A stretch of DNA of 64,000 bases from Planctomycetota bacterium (GTDB lineage Bacteria; Planctomycetota; Planctomycetia; Pirellulales; UBA1268). Below the pieces are notes generated by a model. That model had not been told where the DNA came from and made no database searches. It worked only from the letters and a program-made list of their open reading frames with translations. A program made the position numbers and the translations under genes. The DNA is taken from positions 34,655 through 98,654 of the forward strand of contig VGZO01000013.1 in NCBI GenBank assembly GCA_016872555.1, in the 5' to 3' direction. Shown here piece by piece: positions 1-9,497 of the stretch (positions within the stretch are counted from its first letter, which is position 1; every line of letters starts with the position of its first letter).

Positions 1-67
1 CGGCCAGGATTCTACCGCGCGGAAGGCAGGGTTCACCCGCCGCCACGAGACTCGGACGCGGCACGCC

Positions 68-733
68 TCAGGAGGGCTCGCCGATCCGCCGCAGGAGGTT
101 CGCCAGACGGGCCTGGAGGTCGAGCAGCATCTGCCAGTGGAGGAAGTCGATCTCGACGCGCTCGTGTCCGGGGCGCATTTGCATCCCGATCGTCGCCTCG
201 CGGAGCACGGCCTGGATGTAGTCGAGGAGCTCGGCGAGCTCGGCCGACTGCGCCGGGCTGAGCCGCGTGGGCAACGGCGGCGGCGTGCCCGGCAGCAGCG
301 ACGGCACGTCGGGCACCTCGAGATCGTGGTCGCTCGCCGAGTGGACGATCCGCCGCAGCCGCTCCCCCACCTGGCGCGCCTGCGCTTCCTCGGCGGGCGG
401 CAGTCGCGCGGCGATCGCCGCGATCCGGCGGTCGATGTCGCTGTGGGAGCCGACGAGCAGCAAGGAGCGGCCCAGGGCGATCATGTCGCCGTCGCGCACG
501 ATCCGAACCTGGATGTCCTCGCCGTTGACGCGGGTGCCGTTGGTGCTCTCCAGGTCGGTGAGCACGAGCTTGTCGTTGTCGTCCTGGAGCTTGAGGTGGA
601 AGCGGCTGATCCGCTCGTCGTTGAGCTGGATCGAGTTCCCCTCCTCGCGGCCGATCGTCACCGGCGTCGGCACACGCTCGAAGACCTTGCCGCGATCGGC
701 ACCGTGCAGGACCCGCAGCGTCACCTGTGCCAT
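68..733 (-). CDS. FHA domain protein
   Basis: This 221-residue protein carries an N-terminal forkhead-associated domain, a phosphothreonine-peptide binding module. The core is clear: GREEGNSIQL, ISRFHLKL and LESTNGTRVNG in the usual order and spacing, within about residues 5-95. The remainder is helical and charged with a Pro-rich linker (SLLPGTPPPLPTR), has no membrane segment, and matches no family I know. The start MAQVTLRV is chosen because the FHA fold begins at once after it; upstream in-frame Met codons would add a Gly/Pro stretch only. It is divergent from the DedA gene. A signalling adaptor role is inferred; no kinase gene is adjacent. Confidence 0.85.
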   Translation of the reverse strand: MAQVTLRVLHGADRGKVFERVPTPVTIGREEGNSIQLNDERISRFHLKLQDDNDKLVLTDLESTNGTRVNGEDIQVRIVRDGDMIALGRSLLLVGSHSDIDRRIAAIAARLPPAEEAQARQVGERLRRIVHSASDHDLEVPDVPSLLPGTPPPLPTRLSPAQSAELAELLDYIQAVLREATIGMQMRPGHERVEIDFLHWQMLLDLQARLANLLRRIGEPS

Positions 734-1077
734 CGGCCCACCCGCAGCCATCGGTACCGCCCCGGTCTCGCGCGAAAGCACCGCGCCCGGGCCCCCGACC
801 CGGCATTCCCGGGCACGTGGAGCGCAGGCGCTTGTGCGCAGCCCCCGACGAGTGTCATGGATATGGTCTGGAATCGGTCGAAGTCAAAGACTTTTCCCGG
901 TTTTTCGGTTGGCGCCGCTCCTGCCGTCACCACCCGACCGGGCCGGGACGGGGAATGACGGACGGAGCCGCGGGTCGCGGCGACTATACTCCGCCGAATC
1001 CCCGATCCGTGGCACCATGCGAACGCCCCCCGGCGTTTCCACCATCCGCCCGGACCCTTCCCGCCGGGCGTGTCGCG
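734..1077. other. Intergenic divergent promoter region
   Basis: This 344-base gap separates the divergent FHA and DedA genes. The only recognisable element is a TATACT hexamer at 985-990, a plausible -10 box for dedA. No convincing -35 box, RNA gene or conserved ORF was seen in the rest. Confidence 0.5.
985..990 (+). promoter_or_regulatory. Candidate -10 box (TATACT)
   Basis: TATACT in an otherwise GC-rich context, 87 bases before the DedA start codon. The same CTATACTC core precedes the tRNA-Arg gene and the PglD-like gene in this window. No good -35 hexamer is visible 17 bases upstream. Confidence 0.4.
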
Positions 1078-1752
1078 ATGGCATGGCTGCAACCGGTCCT
1101 CGACCTGTTCTTCAAACTCGACGAGCGGCTCCACACGGTCATCGAGCAGTGGGGGCCGTGGACGCTTGTCCTCCTGTTCGTGATCGTGTTCTGCGAGACC
1201 GGACTGGTCGTCACGCCGTTCCTGCCCGGTGATTCGCTGCTGTTCGCCGCCGGGGCGATGGCGGCGTTGTTCCCCGACCTGCTCGGCCTGCCCGCACTGC
1301 TGATCACGCTCACCGTGGCCGCGATCCTCGGCGACACCGTCAACTACGCCCTCGGGAGGGCCGTCGGGCCGCGTGCCTTCGCCCTCGACACGTGGTTCCT
1401 CCGCCACCACAACCTCGTCAAGGCACAGGAGTTCTACGAGCGCCACGGGGGCAAGACGATCGTCCTGGCGAGGTTCGTGCCGATCGTCCGCACCTTCGCG
1501 CCGTTCGTGGCCGGAATCGGGAGAATGAACTACCCGCAGTTCCTGTTCTACAACGTCGTCGGCGGGATCGCGTGGGTGCTGATCTGCACGCTCGCCGGGT
1601 ACCACTTCGGCAACATCCCCGTGGTCAAGGAGAACTTCGAGCTCGTCGTCGTGGGCATCGTCCTCCTCTCGGTCTTGCCGGTGGCCTGGGAATGGTGGCG
1701 TCACTCCCGATCGACCGCGGGTGGGTCGTCTTCGGATCGCCGGTCGGGTTGA
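1078..1752 (+). CDS. DedA family membrane protein (VTT/SNARE-associated domain)
   Basis: A 224-residue integral membrane protein of the DedA family, whose members act as flippases or recyclers for undecaprenyl phosphate and other lipids. The family core is visible: FLPGDSLLFAAG near residue 45, the re-entrant loop GDTVNYALGR, the RHGGKTIVLARFVPIVRTFAPFVAG motif split over the middle, then WVLICTLAGYHFG. Four to five hydrophobic segments are present. The start MAWLQPVLDL sits just before the amphipathic N-terminal helix; earlier in-frame Met codons lie in non-hydrophobic filler. The precise substrate cannot be read from sequence. Confidence 0.92.
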   Translation: MAWLQPVLDLFFKLDERLHTVIEQWGPWTLVLLFVIVFCETGLVVTPFLPGDSLLFAAGAMAALFPDLLGLPALLITLTVAAILGDTVNYALGRAVGPRAFALDTWFLRHHNLVKAQEFYERHGGKTIVLARFVPIVRTFAPFVAGIGRMNYPQFLFYNVVGGIAWVLICTLAGYHFGNIPVVKENFELVVVGIVLLSVLPVAWEWWRHSRSTAGGSSSDRRSG

Positions 1753-1772
1753 CCGGCCCCCGAAACGCCGCG

Positions 1773-1807
1773 GATCCCCCGGCCCCGGGGGGTGGGGCCG
1801 AGGGATC
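1773..1807. terminator. Hairpin between convergent genes
   Basis: Two 14-base arms (1773-1786 and 1794-1807) pair with one mismatch around a 7-base loop. The hairpin lies between the convergent ends of the DedA gene and the coiled-coil protein gene. There is no T-tract, so it is a terminator-like or transcript-protecting stem rather than a classical intrinsic terminator. Confidence 0.4.
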
Positions 1808-1860
1808 CGGTCGCCGGCTCTGCGGCGCCGCCCCGGGGGTGGGGACGGCCGCGGCGGCGA

Positions 1861-2979
1861 TCACTGCGGCACGTCGCCCGGGGAGCGGGCGACATCGACC
1901 ACGGGCGTCGGGCTGGCGGGAGCCGGGGCGGCGGCGACCGGCCGCGGCGCGGCCTCCACGGCGCGGGCAGCACGCGTGAGCTCGATGACCGGGAGGATCG
2001 TCTCCGCAGCCCGATCGACCGCCGGCCGCAGCAGCATGACGTCGACGATCATGTGCTGGATGTCGCCGAGCGTGCCCGTCGCCTCCGTCAATCCCGCGCC
2101 CAACTCCCGCAGCCGCTCGAGGGCCAGAGCCGCCTCCCCGACCCGGACGGCACCGGCGACGACGGCCTCCTTCAGCCGCGTCAGCTCGGCGAGCCGCTCC
2201 GCGGCGGGGGCCGTTCCGGCGCCGGCGGCCTCGACCGCGTCGATCAGCCCTTCCATCCGGTCGACCGCGCCGTGGGCAGCGGCGATCCCGGCCTGCTGAC
2301 CGGCGATCCGCGTTCCGAGCCGCTCCGTCTCCACCGCCACCTCGGTGGCCCGGGCGACCGCGGGGCCGGTCCCGGCGAGCCGGTCGCACAGTCCGGCGAC
2401 GTCGGCGAGCACGGGGGAAGCATCGACGAGCCGCTCCAGGCCCGTGGTCAGGTCGCCGTGGACACGCTCGACCACCAGCAGCCCTTCGCGGGCCTCCTCG
2501 GCACGCCGCCGTGTCGCTTCGGCCCGGGCGACAAGGCCGTCGGCCGCCTCGAGGGTCGCCGTGACGCCGTCGAGCGCCCGCCCCGTGGCGATGATTCCGG
2601 CGTGCACCCCGCCGATCCGCTCGACGGCCGCGGCGGCTGCCGCCACCTGCTCGGTCTGGGCGACGAGGCGCTCGCCAAGCGTGCGGAAGCGGTCGAGCGC
2701 CGCCTCGGCCTCACCCAGCTGGCTCCCCTGGATCTGCAGCTGCGCGAAGAGCCGGTTGGCGGTGTTCACGCTCCCGGTCGTCCCGGCCAGTTCGGTGACC
2801 GTCCGCGACAGCTGCCCGACCTGCCGCTCCAATGCCGCCACCTGCTGGGCCGCCGGGCGGATGAGCACCAGCTGGGCGGTGAGCAGCACCGCCGCGCCAC
2901 CGGCGACAAACGCCTTCCAATCGAACCGCTGGCCTTCCTTCGGGGCAGCAGCCATCGTCTGCTCGGTACCGATCGCCAT
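1861..2979 (-). CDS. Membrane-anchored coiled-coil protein
   Basis: The 372-residue product has one N-terminal membrane segment (AFVAGGAAVLLTAQLVLI, about residues 17-34) followed by a long Ala/Glu/Leu/Arg-rich region that looks like continuous coiled coil to residue 310, then a Pro/Ala-rich tail. The pattern resembles the signalling helices of methyl-accepting proteins, but no chemotaxis hairpin motif is present. The start MAIGTEQ is supported by AGGAGAT about 6 bases upstream; the longer upstream reading has no ribosome site. Function unknown; a structural or envelope-tethered role is inference. Confidence 0.72.
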   Translation of the reverse strand: MAIGTEQTMAAAPKEGQRFDWKAFVAGGAAVLLTAQLVLIRPAAQQVAALERQVGQLSRTVTELAGTTGSVNTANRLFAQLQIQGSQLGEAEAALDRFRTLGERLVAQTEQVAAAAAAVERIGGVHAGIIATGRALDGVTATLEAADGLVARAEATRRRAEEAREGLLVVERVHGDLTTGLERLVDASPVLADVAGLCDRLAGTGPAVARATEVAVETERLGTRIAGQQAGIAAAHGAVDRMEGLIDAVEAAGAGTAPAAERLAELTRLKEAVVAGAVRVGEAALALERLRELGAGLTEATGTLGDIQHMIVDVMLLRPAVDRAAETILPVIELTRAARAVEAAPRPVAAAPAPASPTPVVDVARSPGDVPQ

Positions 2980-3171
2980 GGCGGGATCTCCTTTGCCTGC
3001 CGGAAGCTGAGACCGGACGACCGTCGAGCCTTCGCCGATCGTCCCCTGCTTCTTGGATCGGCAGGTCACGCCGACCGGTAGAGTCGCCGCCCGACCACGA
3101 ACGGTTGGTGCGGCGGAACCGGTTGTGCCGTGATCGGCAGGCACGCCGCAGGGGAGCGGCGCGGCGGCGGC

Positions 3172-3177
3172 TATACT
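3172..3177 (+). promoter_or_regulatory. -10 box of tRNA-Arg
   Basis: TATACT ends 10 bases before the 5' end of the tRNA, the spacing expected for a tRNA promoter with a leader of a few bases. No TTGACA-like -35 element is seen at the standard distance. Confidence 0.6.
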
Positions 3178-3187
3178 CGCCACCGTC

Positions 3188-3261
<74 letters not shown>

Positions 3262-3355
3262 GTGGGGCGGCACGCCGCCGCGGATCGATTCGTCCGTCCC
3301 CGGCCGCTGTCGCCGGACGCTTGCCGGCGATCCGGCCTGCGGCCAGGACCAACGC

Positions 3356-5308
3356 TCAGCTCCGCGCCTGCCCGTGGAGGCTGGCCAGCATGCCGGGACG
3401 CGTGCAGAGATGCCGCTTGCCGCGCGACGAGCGGCTCGTCCAGAACGTCTTGAGTGGCCCCCGGATCGCCTTCATCTGCCGGGCGAGGCGGTCGCGTGAC
3501 GTGACCCGCTTGCCGATCGTGTAGCGGACGACGCCGTCCTGGTTGATGACGATCGTGCACCCGCCGATCAGGTCGACCAGCCCGTCCACGGTCGTCGCGG
3601 TGCAGGATTGTGTCACCTCGGCGATCGTGTCGAAGAGGATCCTGCCGTCGGGGGCGACACGCCGGGCGATGCGGATCGAGTCGATGAGCGCCGGCGCGAC
3701 CTGCGTGAAGCCCGTCGGCGGCTTGTCGTCGACGGGGAGGAGCATGAACAGGTGGGCCCGCTCCGGGGCCGTCACGAAACGCCCCAGCGCGTCGGCCTGC
3801 CGGGTGAGCTCGTTCTCGTCGGCGGGGCGACCGGGATCCCCGTCGAAACGCAGGTCGCCGAATGCCAGCCCCGGGACCTTCAAGCGCGTTTCGGGTGGCG
3901 CGTCCGGCGGCTGCCAGCGGAGCGCGTCTTCCGTCATGAACGGCACGCCGGCTGGGAAGATCCGGCGGCGCCGAAAGGAACGCATCAAGGCCTCCCGGTA
4001 GCCCCACTTGTCGACCGGCTCGACCTCGAGGTCGGCCGTGACCAGGGCCCGGAGGTACTCCCCGAGCAGCATGTCCACCGGCGGGCAGTAGTCGATCGCC
4101 CGGATGCACATCGTGAGGAACTGCCCCGCCACGGCGCACGTCTCGCGGCCGATGGCCGCGAGGAGGGCGTCGGCGAGCGGCTTCGTGCCGAGGTCCTGCG
4201 GATCGACCCCGGCGATGGCCGTCAGCCGCGCCGTCTTCCTCCGGGCGATCGTCACGAACGCCTCGAATACGGCCGAGACGAGGACGGTTCCCAGGGCATG
4301 GGGCTCGACGGTCGGGTCGTAGCACACCGGCGCGCCGCGGCCGTCCGGTGGCTCGTCGGAGTCGAAGGCGTGGATCCCCTCGACGTCGATCCCCGAGCGC
4401 AGCGCCCGCCTGACCAGGACCGCGCCGTCATCGGCCGACCGCGCGTAGCCGAACTCGCGGGCGATGTCCGTGAGCAGCGATCCGTGCCCGACGACGCCGC
4501 GCGACCGACGCAGTGACTGCTCGACGACGCCTGGATAGGTGAAGTGGAGGAACAGGGCGACGAGGTCGGCGAAGCCTTCGTGGAACGCCAGGACGTCGGG
4601 ATTGGTCGGCTCCTGGAAATTCGCACGGAGGCCGTCGAGGAGGGCATGGGTCGTCTCGTGGGCGATGATGTCGTGCGACAGCACGGTGAACACCAATCCC
4701 CCGGGGATCGTGAAACCTGCCGGCCTCGCTCCCGCCCGGAACCAACCGAAAGCCAGATCACCGGACTCACGGCTGTAGTGGGCGTTTTGCTCCTCGAACG
4801 CGAACGGACGGATCCGCAGCCGGACGGTGCGGTCGCGGTCGGTGGCGGTCGGCATGCCGGGCGGGATCGCCCAGGCGATGTCGCGTCCCAGGGCGCGGCG
4901 AAAGGCCGCGTAGGTGAGACTGCAGACGGCGTAGGCCATCTGCAGGTGGAACCGGGGATCGGACGGCGACGGGGGCACGCCATCGGTGACGAGCAGCTCC
5001 GGGTCGTCGAGGTCGAGCGGCTCGGTTACCGCGGCGAGCGGCTCCGGCGGCTGGCCGGCCACCACCTCGAACAGTTGCCCCTTCGGTCCCGGATCGAGCT
5101 CCTCCCACGGGACCTCGACCTTCGTCACCCCCCCCTCCCGATCCGACACCGAGGGATCGAGGGTGTAGATCCAGAGCTGCCGGCCCACCGGCTTGCGCTG
5201 CTCCCGCCGCCAGCGATACGCCCGGGTCGAGGCCTGCCGGGTCACGCGTTCGCTGATCTGGTAGCGGACGGTCGACGCCCGCTTCCGCTCCCTCGACGCT
5301 TTCGCCAT
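3356..5308 (-). CDS. Gluzincin-type zinc metalloprotease, no signal peptide
   Basis: This 650-residue protein has a zinc-binding HETTH at about residues 217-221 and a second motif HEGFAD at 243-248, whose Glu would be the third ligand, as in thermolysin-like (gluzincin) peptidases. A long basic N-terminus (MAKASRERKRAST) precedes it, and no signal peptide or membrane helix is seen. The C-terminal 130 residues, including a segment IGGCTIVINQDGVVRYTIGK, resemble nothing I can name. The start at 5308 has GGGGAG about 10 bases upstream; a start at 5323 is possible. It lies 19 bases downstream of an M43 peptidase gene and is probably cotranscribed with it. Substrate unknown. Confidence 0.8.
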   Translation of the reverse strand: MAKASRERKRASTVRYQISERVTRQASTRAYRWRREQRKPVGRQLWIYTLDPSVSDREGGVTKVEVPWEELDPGPKGQLFEVVAGQPPEPLAAVTEPLDLDDPELLVTDGVPPSPSDPRFHLQMAYAVCSLTYAAFRRALGRDIAWAIPPGMPTATDRDRTVRLRIRPFAFEEQNAHYSRESGDLAFGWFRAGARPAGFTIPGGLVFTVLSHDIIAHETTHALLDGLRANFQEPTNPDVLAFHEGFADLVALFLHFTYPGVVEQSLRRSRGVVGHGSLLTDIAREFGYARSADDGAVLVRRALRSGIDVEGIHAFDSDEPPDGRGAPVCYDPTVEPHALGTVLVSAVFEAFVTIARRKTARLTAIAGVDPQDLGTKPLADALLAAIGRETCAVAGQFLTMCIRAIDYCPPVDMLLGEYLRALVTADLEVEPVDKWGYREALMRSFRRRRIFPAGVPFMTEDALRWQPPDAPPETRLKVPGLAFGDLRFDGDPGRPADENELTRQADALGRFVTAPERAHLFMLLPVDDKPPTGFTQVAPALIDSIRIARRVAPDGRILFDTIAEVTQSCTATTVDGLVDLIGGCTIVINQDGVVRYTIGKRVTSRDRLARQMKAIRGPLKTFWTSRSSRGKRHLCTRPGMLASLHGQARS

Positions 5309-5327
5309 CGCGCCGCTCCCCAAAGGC

Positions 5328-6260
5328 TCAGCGCTTGCGCCGGGCCGCGGCCGCCGTGGCCATCAGGCCCGGGCGCGCCGTCTCCAGCGCCGTCCGCATC
5401 CGCAGCACCTGCTGGGAAGTGAACATGAACATCGCCCGGTCGTCGACATAGTCCATGTAGTTGACGAACATGTCGCCGGCCGGGCCGTTGTTGCAGGTCA
5501 CCGACGGCCAGACCGGCGTACCGAAGTTGGGACCCTCGCAGTTCGGCGTGTCGGCGACCCCGTCGCCGCCGCTGCAATCGGGTGTGTCGCCCCAGATGTG
5601 GCGGAGATTGAGATAGTGCCCCACCTCGTGGGTCGCAGTGCGGCCGAGGTTGAACGGCGCCTGTGCCTTCCCGACGGTGCCGAACGCCGAGAAGTTGATC
5701 ACGACGCCGTCGGTCGCCGGCGGGCCACCGGGAAACTGGGCGTAGCCCAGGACGCCGTCCCGCAGGGCGCAGACCCACAGGTTGAGTCGCGAGCGTGTGT
5801 CGATCGGCGCGATTCCTCCCGTCGCCGCGTTCTTCACGCCATCGTCGGTACCGAAGCCGCGGACGGTGGTCGGCGTGCGCGTCACCTCGACCAGACGGAA
5901 GGAAATCCGGGCGTCGGTGACCAGGCCTGCCCACGGGGCGGGCACCTTGGAGCGATCGGTGTTGGTGGCCCGGAAATCACGGTTGAGCACGTCGAGTTGG
6001 CTGGCGATCTGGTCATCGCCGACGTTCCCGGCGTCGGTCGCGTAGACGACGTGGACGACGGTGTCGACCGTGACGATCGGCATCTGGGCCAGGTCGACGG
6101 GGGCCTGGCGCTGCTTGGCGGTCGCCCCCTCGAGTTTCATGAGATTCATGCGGAACGCAGGGTATTTTTCCAGCAGCATCATGTGGGCCGCCATCGCCCC
6201 ACAGACACGCCGCGGCACCCGCCCGCGCGCCATTCCGGTCTTTTTCGTGCGCTTCGCCAT
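5328..6260 (-). CDS. M43-type (pappalysin-like) metalloprotease, no signal peptide
   Basis: A 310-residue metzincin. The zinc motif HEVGHYLNLRH occupies residues 211-221 and the Met-turn NYMDY follows near residue 269, the arrangement of peptidase family M43. Cys residues at about 229, 241 and 256 could form the family's disulfides, yet the N-terminus (MAKRTKKTG) is basic and lacks a hydrophobic core, which is unusual for a normally secreted family. GGAAGGA precedes the ATG. Upstream on the same strand lies a long leader region with a tiny ORF and strong terminators, so expression may depend on read-through or on a promoter inside 6261-6360. Confidence 0.88.
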   Translation of the reverse strand: MAKRTKKTGMARGRVPRRVCGAMAAHMMLLEKYPAFRMNLMKLEGATAKQRQAPVDLAQMPIVTVDTVVHVVYATDAGNVGDDQIASQLDVLNRDFRATNTDRSKVPAPWAGLVTDARISFRLVEVTRTPTTVRGFGTDDGVKNAATGGIAPIDTRSRLNLWVCALRDGVLGYAQFPGGPPATDGVVINFSAFGTVGKAQAPFNLGRTATHEVGHYLNLRHIWGDTPDCSGGDGVADTPNCEGPNFGTPVWPSVTCNNGPAGDMFVNYMDYVDDRAMFMFTSQQVLRMRTALETARPGLMATAAAARRKR

Positions 6261-6363
6261 CGCCGTTCCTTCCTTTCGCCCCCGAGGTCACGCCCCACGC
6301 AGCGACCGATCCCGCTGCCCACTGTGATCGGCGTGACAGCCAGCCGCAACCGGACACGGCCAC

Positions 6364-6443
6364 AAAAAACTGCCGGCCGGGGGCGCGAAGAACGTGGGCG
6401 CAAAAAAACCACCGGCCCCCGGGGATCTCCCGGAGGCCGGCAG
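6364..6443 (-). terminator. Two alternative intrinsic terminators
   Basis: On the minus strand, a stem of about 12 bp (roughly 6441-6411, 5-base loop) is followed by seven T (A-run at 6402-6408). The 9 bases at 6435-6443 are also a perfect inverted repeat of 6370-6378, which is followed by six T (A-run at 6364-6369). The two hairpins share the same 5' arm and cannot form together. Either would be a strong intrinsic terminator. Confidence 0.75.
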
Positions 6444-6544
6444 CCGTGGGACCGGCACGCCACGCGTGCGAAGCGGCGGCAATCACCGCTCGGCCACGCA
6501 CCGTGCATTGGGCTGCGTCAACGGCGAGCCCGTCGACTGGCCGC

Positions 6545-6583
6545 TTACCGGCGCAGCCCCTTAGTACAGTCACATTGCGTCAC
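6545..6583 (-). CDS. Candidate 12-residue leader peptide
   Basis: A GTG codon 7 bases after AGGAGG (part of AAGGAGGTGA, 6597-6588) opens a short frame reading MTQCDCTKGLRR and ending in TAA. The ribosome site is among the best in the window, which is notable for so short a frame. Two Cys codons lie near the start. About 100 bases downstream the transcript meets the overlapping terminators, the geometry of an attenuator or of a tiny independent gene. There is no family match I can name; the chance that it is fortuitous is real. Confidence 0.4.
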   Translation of the reverse strand: MTQCDCTKGLRR

Positions 6584-6775
6584 TGAATCACCTCCTTCTG
6601 CTACGAGGACCCCAGCCGTCGCGGCCTCTGCACTGGCCGCCGCCGGGCGATTCACCCCCCGGCCGTCACCGGGGACGCTTCATCCGCCGTCTCCCCCGGC
6701 GGACCGGAAGCCGACGGAAAGACGGGCCGGAAAGGAGTGCGGCTTGCCGCCGCACAGACCCTTCCGACCTTCCAC

Positions 6776-6781
6776 ACTGTA
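6776..6781 (-). promoter_or_regulatory. Candidate -10 box (TACAGT) of the leader transcript
   Basis: TACAGT on the minus strand, about 190 bases before the tiny ORF. No clear -35 element. Proposed only because something should start the transcript that ends at the terminators at 6364-6443. Confidence 0.25.
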
Positions 6782-6851
6782 GCCCCAAACGCACCAACTG
6801 GACAGCTTTCGTCTCGGCTGCCCCGATCGTGATTGCCACCCCGGCGCCGGC

Positions 6852-7211
6852 TCACTTCTCGGCACTGATCCCGAGTTGTCCGAGCAGCGCCTTCGCTTTC
6901 GCCTTGATGTCGGCTCCGGGCTTCTGGATCTCGGCCAGCCCCTTCTCGAGGATCGCGGCCTTCTCCGCGCTGACCCCTTTCACCGTCGCGACCATCTGCT
7001 CGAAGCCGGTGACCTCGCTCCCGAGCGCCTGCCCGGTGGCATACGCGCGCAGGGTGTTGGCCACCTGGACCATCGGATCGACGTTGATGGTGATCACTTT
7101 CGGTTTGACCGTCGGCTGACTGCAGCCCGCCAGCCCGCCGGCCAGCATCGCCAGCCCGATACCCCCCGCGATCACGGGCAGCCGCCCGTCAAACCCCGAT
7201 CGACCCGCCAT
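6852..7211 (-). CDS. Small lipoprotein
   Basis: A 119-residue product with an N-terminal signal of lipoprotein type: a hydrophobic core and lipobox LAGC (Cys at about residue 31), then SQPTVKPKVITINVDPMVQ. The mature part is helical and Lys/Ala-rich. No domain is recognised. Only about 100 bases separate it from the upstream DUF1559 gene on the same strand, so the two may be cotranscribed. Confidence 0.75.
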   Translation of the reverse strand: MAGRSGFDGRLPVIAGGIGLAMLAGGLAGCSQPTVKPKVITINVDPMVQVANTLRAYATGQALGSEVTGFEQMVATVKGVSAEKAAILEKGLAEIQKPGADIKAKAKALLGQLGISAEK

Positions 7212-7312
7212 GGAAAGCTCGCTTTCAGTGAGGTGAATATGGTCCGGCCGGCCGCTTCCAGCCGGCCGGGTCCACTCGGACGTCGCCCCGGCCGTGCCGG
7301 GCCGGCCGCTCG

Positions 7313-8347
<1,035 letters not shown>

Positions 8348-8479
8348 GGATTGTCCCCCCGGAAACGAATGAAGAACGGAACCGATCTGCGTATTGAAGT
8401 CTCACCCGTCGATGGGGTCAAGGACGGCGACGCGACCGCGCCAGCGGCGGCCCTGGCCAGCCCGAGACGGTCGCACCGT

Positions 8480-8848
8480 TCAGCGGCGGCGGGGTGACGG
8501 ACCGGGGGGCGGCAGCAGCGCCCCGGCGGGTGCGAGGCGATCGACCTCGCGCTCCTGGGAGTCGAAGAATCGGATCGAGGCATCCTCGGCGACGGCGCCA
8601 GACCCGATCACCACCGCCAGCCGGCGCCCGGAATCGAAGAGTTCGATGCGTCCGCCGCCGTCAGCGGAATCGCGCTCCGTCCTGACGAACGGGTGGCCCC
8701 GGTCGTCGACCACCACCAATTCCCGGCAGGTGAGCCGGGTGACGTCGAGGTCGCCGACCTGCTCGGGGGGAAGCACGTTGGCGCGGAGCGCCAGTCCGAT
8801 CGCCAAAAACAGCAACGGATACACCGTCCAGCGCTCGCGGGAGGTCAT
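8480..8848 (-). CDS. Small membrane-anchored protein, function unknown
   Basis: The 122-residue product starts with a basic N-terminus and one hydrophobic segment (VYPLLFLAIGLALRANVL, residues 9-26), then a soluble part of short beta-rich repeats (VVDDRGHPFVRTE, IRFFDSQEREV). GAGGGG precedes the ATG by 6 bases. It lies 31 bases downstream of the thioredoxin-like gene on the same strand and is probably cotranscribed. The beta-repeat style resembles small planctomycete envelope proteins; no function can be assigned. Confidence 0.7.
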   Translation of the reverse strand: MTSRERWTVYPLLFLAIGLALRANVLPPEQVGDLDVTRLTCRELVVVDDRGHPFVRTERDSADGGGRIELFDSGRRLAVVIGSGAVAEDASIRFFDSQEREVDRLAPAGALLPPPGPSPRRR

Positions 8849-8879
8849 GGTGCCCCTCGGTTTTCGGATCGTGGTGACG

Positions 8880-9497
8880 TCAGTCGCCGTGGAGCTGGCG
8901 GAGCCGCGCCGACAGCCGGAGGATCAGTTGCACGCGTTCGAACTGCTCGAGCCACTCGGCCGTGACCGTGGCCAGCGCGTCGGCGGCCGGCGGCACGATT
9001 CCGGTGGCGCAGCCGATCCCCGATTGCCGGGCCGCGGCCCGGTAGGCCGACAGCGTCCGGTCGCCGTAGCTGGCGACGAGCGTGTAGTCCTCGCTGAAGA
9101 AGGCCGCCACGGGCACCCGCTGGCCACCGCAGACACGCAAATGGCCGGCGATCTCGGGGAGGATGTCACGATCGAGAAAACGCAGGACGATCGCGGGGCA
9201 GGCGGCCGCGAACCTTTCCAACGCCGGGCACTGCGACACGCAATCACCGCACCACGCGCCGGCGACCACGAGCACCGGCATCCTCCTCACGAACGAGCCG
9301 AGCAGGGCACGCTGCGGCTCGGTGAGCACGACCCGCTCGTGGACCGCCTGCCACCGCGCCCGCTGATCGCCGGTGCCGTGCTGCTCGAGGAATGCCGCGT
9401 AGGGCAGCGCCCGGTCGAAGGCCGCCTCCCACGCCGCCGCCGTTGGCGGTATTCCCGCCCCCTCGATCCGCACGGGTCGTTCGCTCCCCATCGCCAT
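8880..9497 (-). CDS. Thioredoxin-fold protein (WCGDC)
   Basis: This 205-residue protein belongs to the TlpA-like/thioredoxin-like group with the active site WCGDC (Cys at about residues 83 and 86), preceded by a short strand VLVVAGA and followed by the helix containing QCPALERFA. A cis-Pro motif is visible at RVPVAAFF. Such proteins are often intracellular disulfide reductases or bacillithiol/YbbN-like. The start MAMGSERPV has GGGGTG just upstream; the upstream Met at 9539 would add a Pro/Gly stretch only. No signal peptide. Confidence 0.8.
   Translation of the reverse strand: MAMGSERPVRIEGAGIPPTAAAWEAAFDRALPYAAFLEQHGTGDQRARWQAVHERVVLTEPQRALLGSFVRRMPVLVVAGAWCGDCVSQCPALERFAAACPAIVLRFLDRDILPEIAGHLRVCGGQRVPVAAFFSEDYTLVASYGDRTLSAYRAAARQSGIGCATGIVPPAADALATVTAEWLEQFERVQLILRLSARLRQLHGD

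Larger units (their letters stand above)
6261..6851. other. Long leader region with tiny ORF and nested terminators
   Basis: This 591-base gap lies between the M43 peptidase start and the end of a lipoprotein gene. Read on the minus strand it holds, in order: a possible -10 box TACAGT (6781-6776), a perfect 7-bp hairpin (6755-6737), an ideal Shine-Dalgarno site with a 12-codon ORF (6583-6545), and two overlapping terminators with T-runs (6443-6364). The layout suggests either an attenuated leader or a separate small transcript upstream of the peptidase gene. Confidence 0.5.

Noticed and set aside
6584..6600. Plus-strand similarity to the 3' end of 16S rRNA (ATCACCTCCTT)
   Set aside because: Only the anti-Shine-Dalgarno core matches; no other rRNA sequence surrounds it. 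It is better read as a Shine-Dalgarno site on the minus strand.
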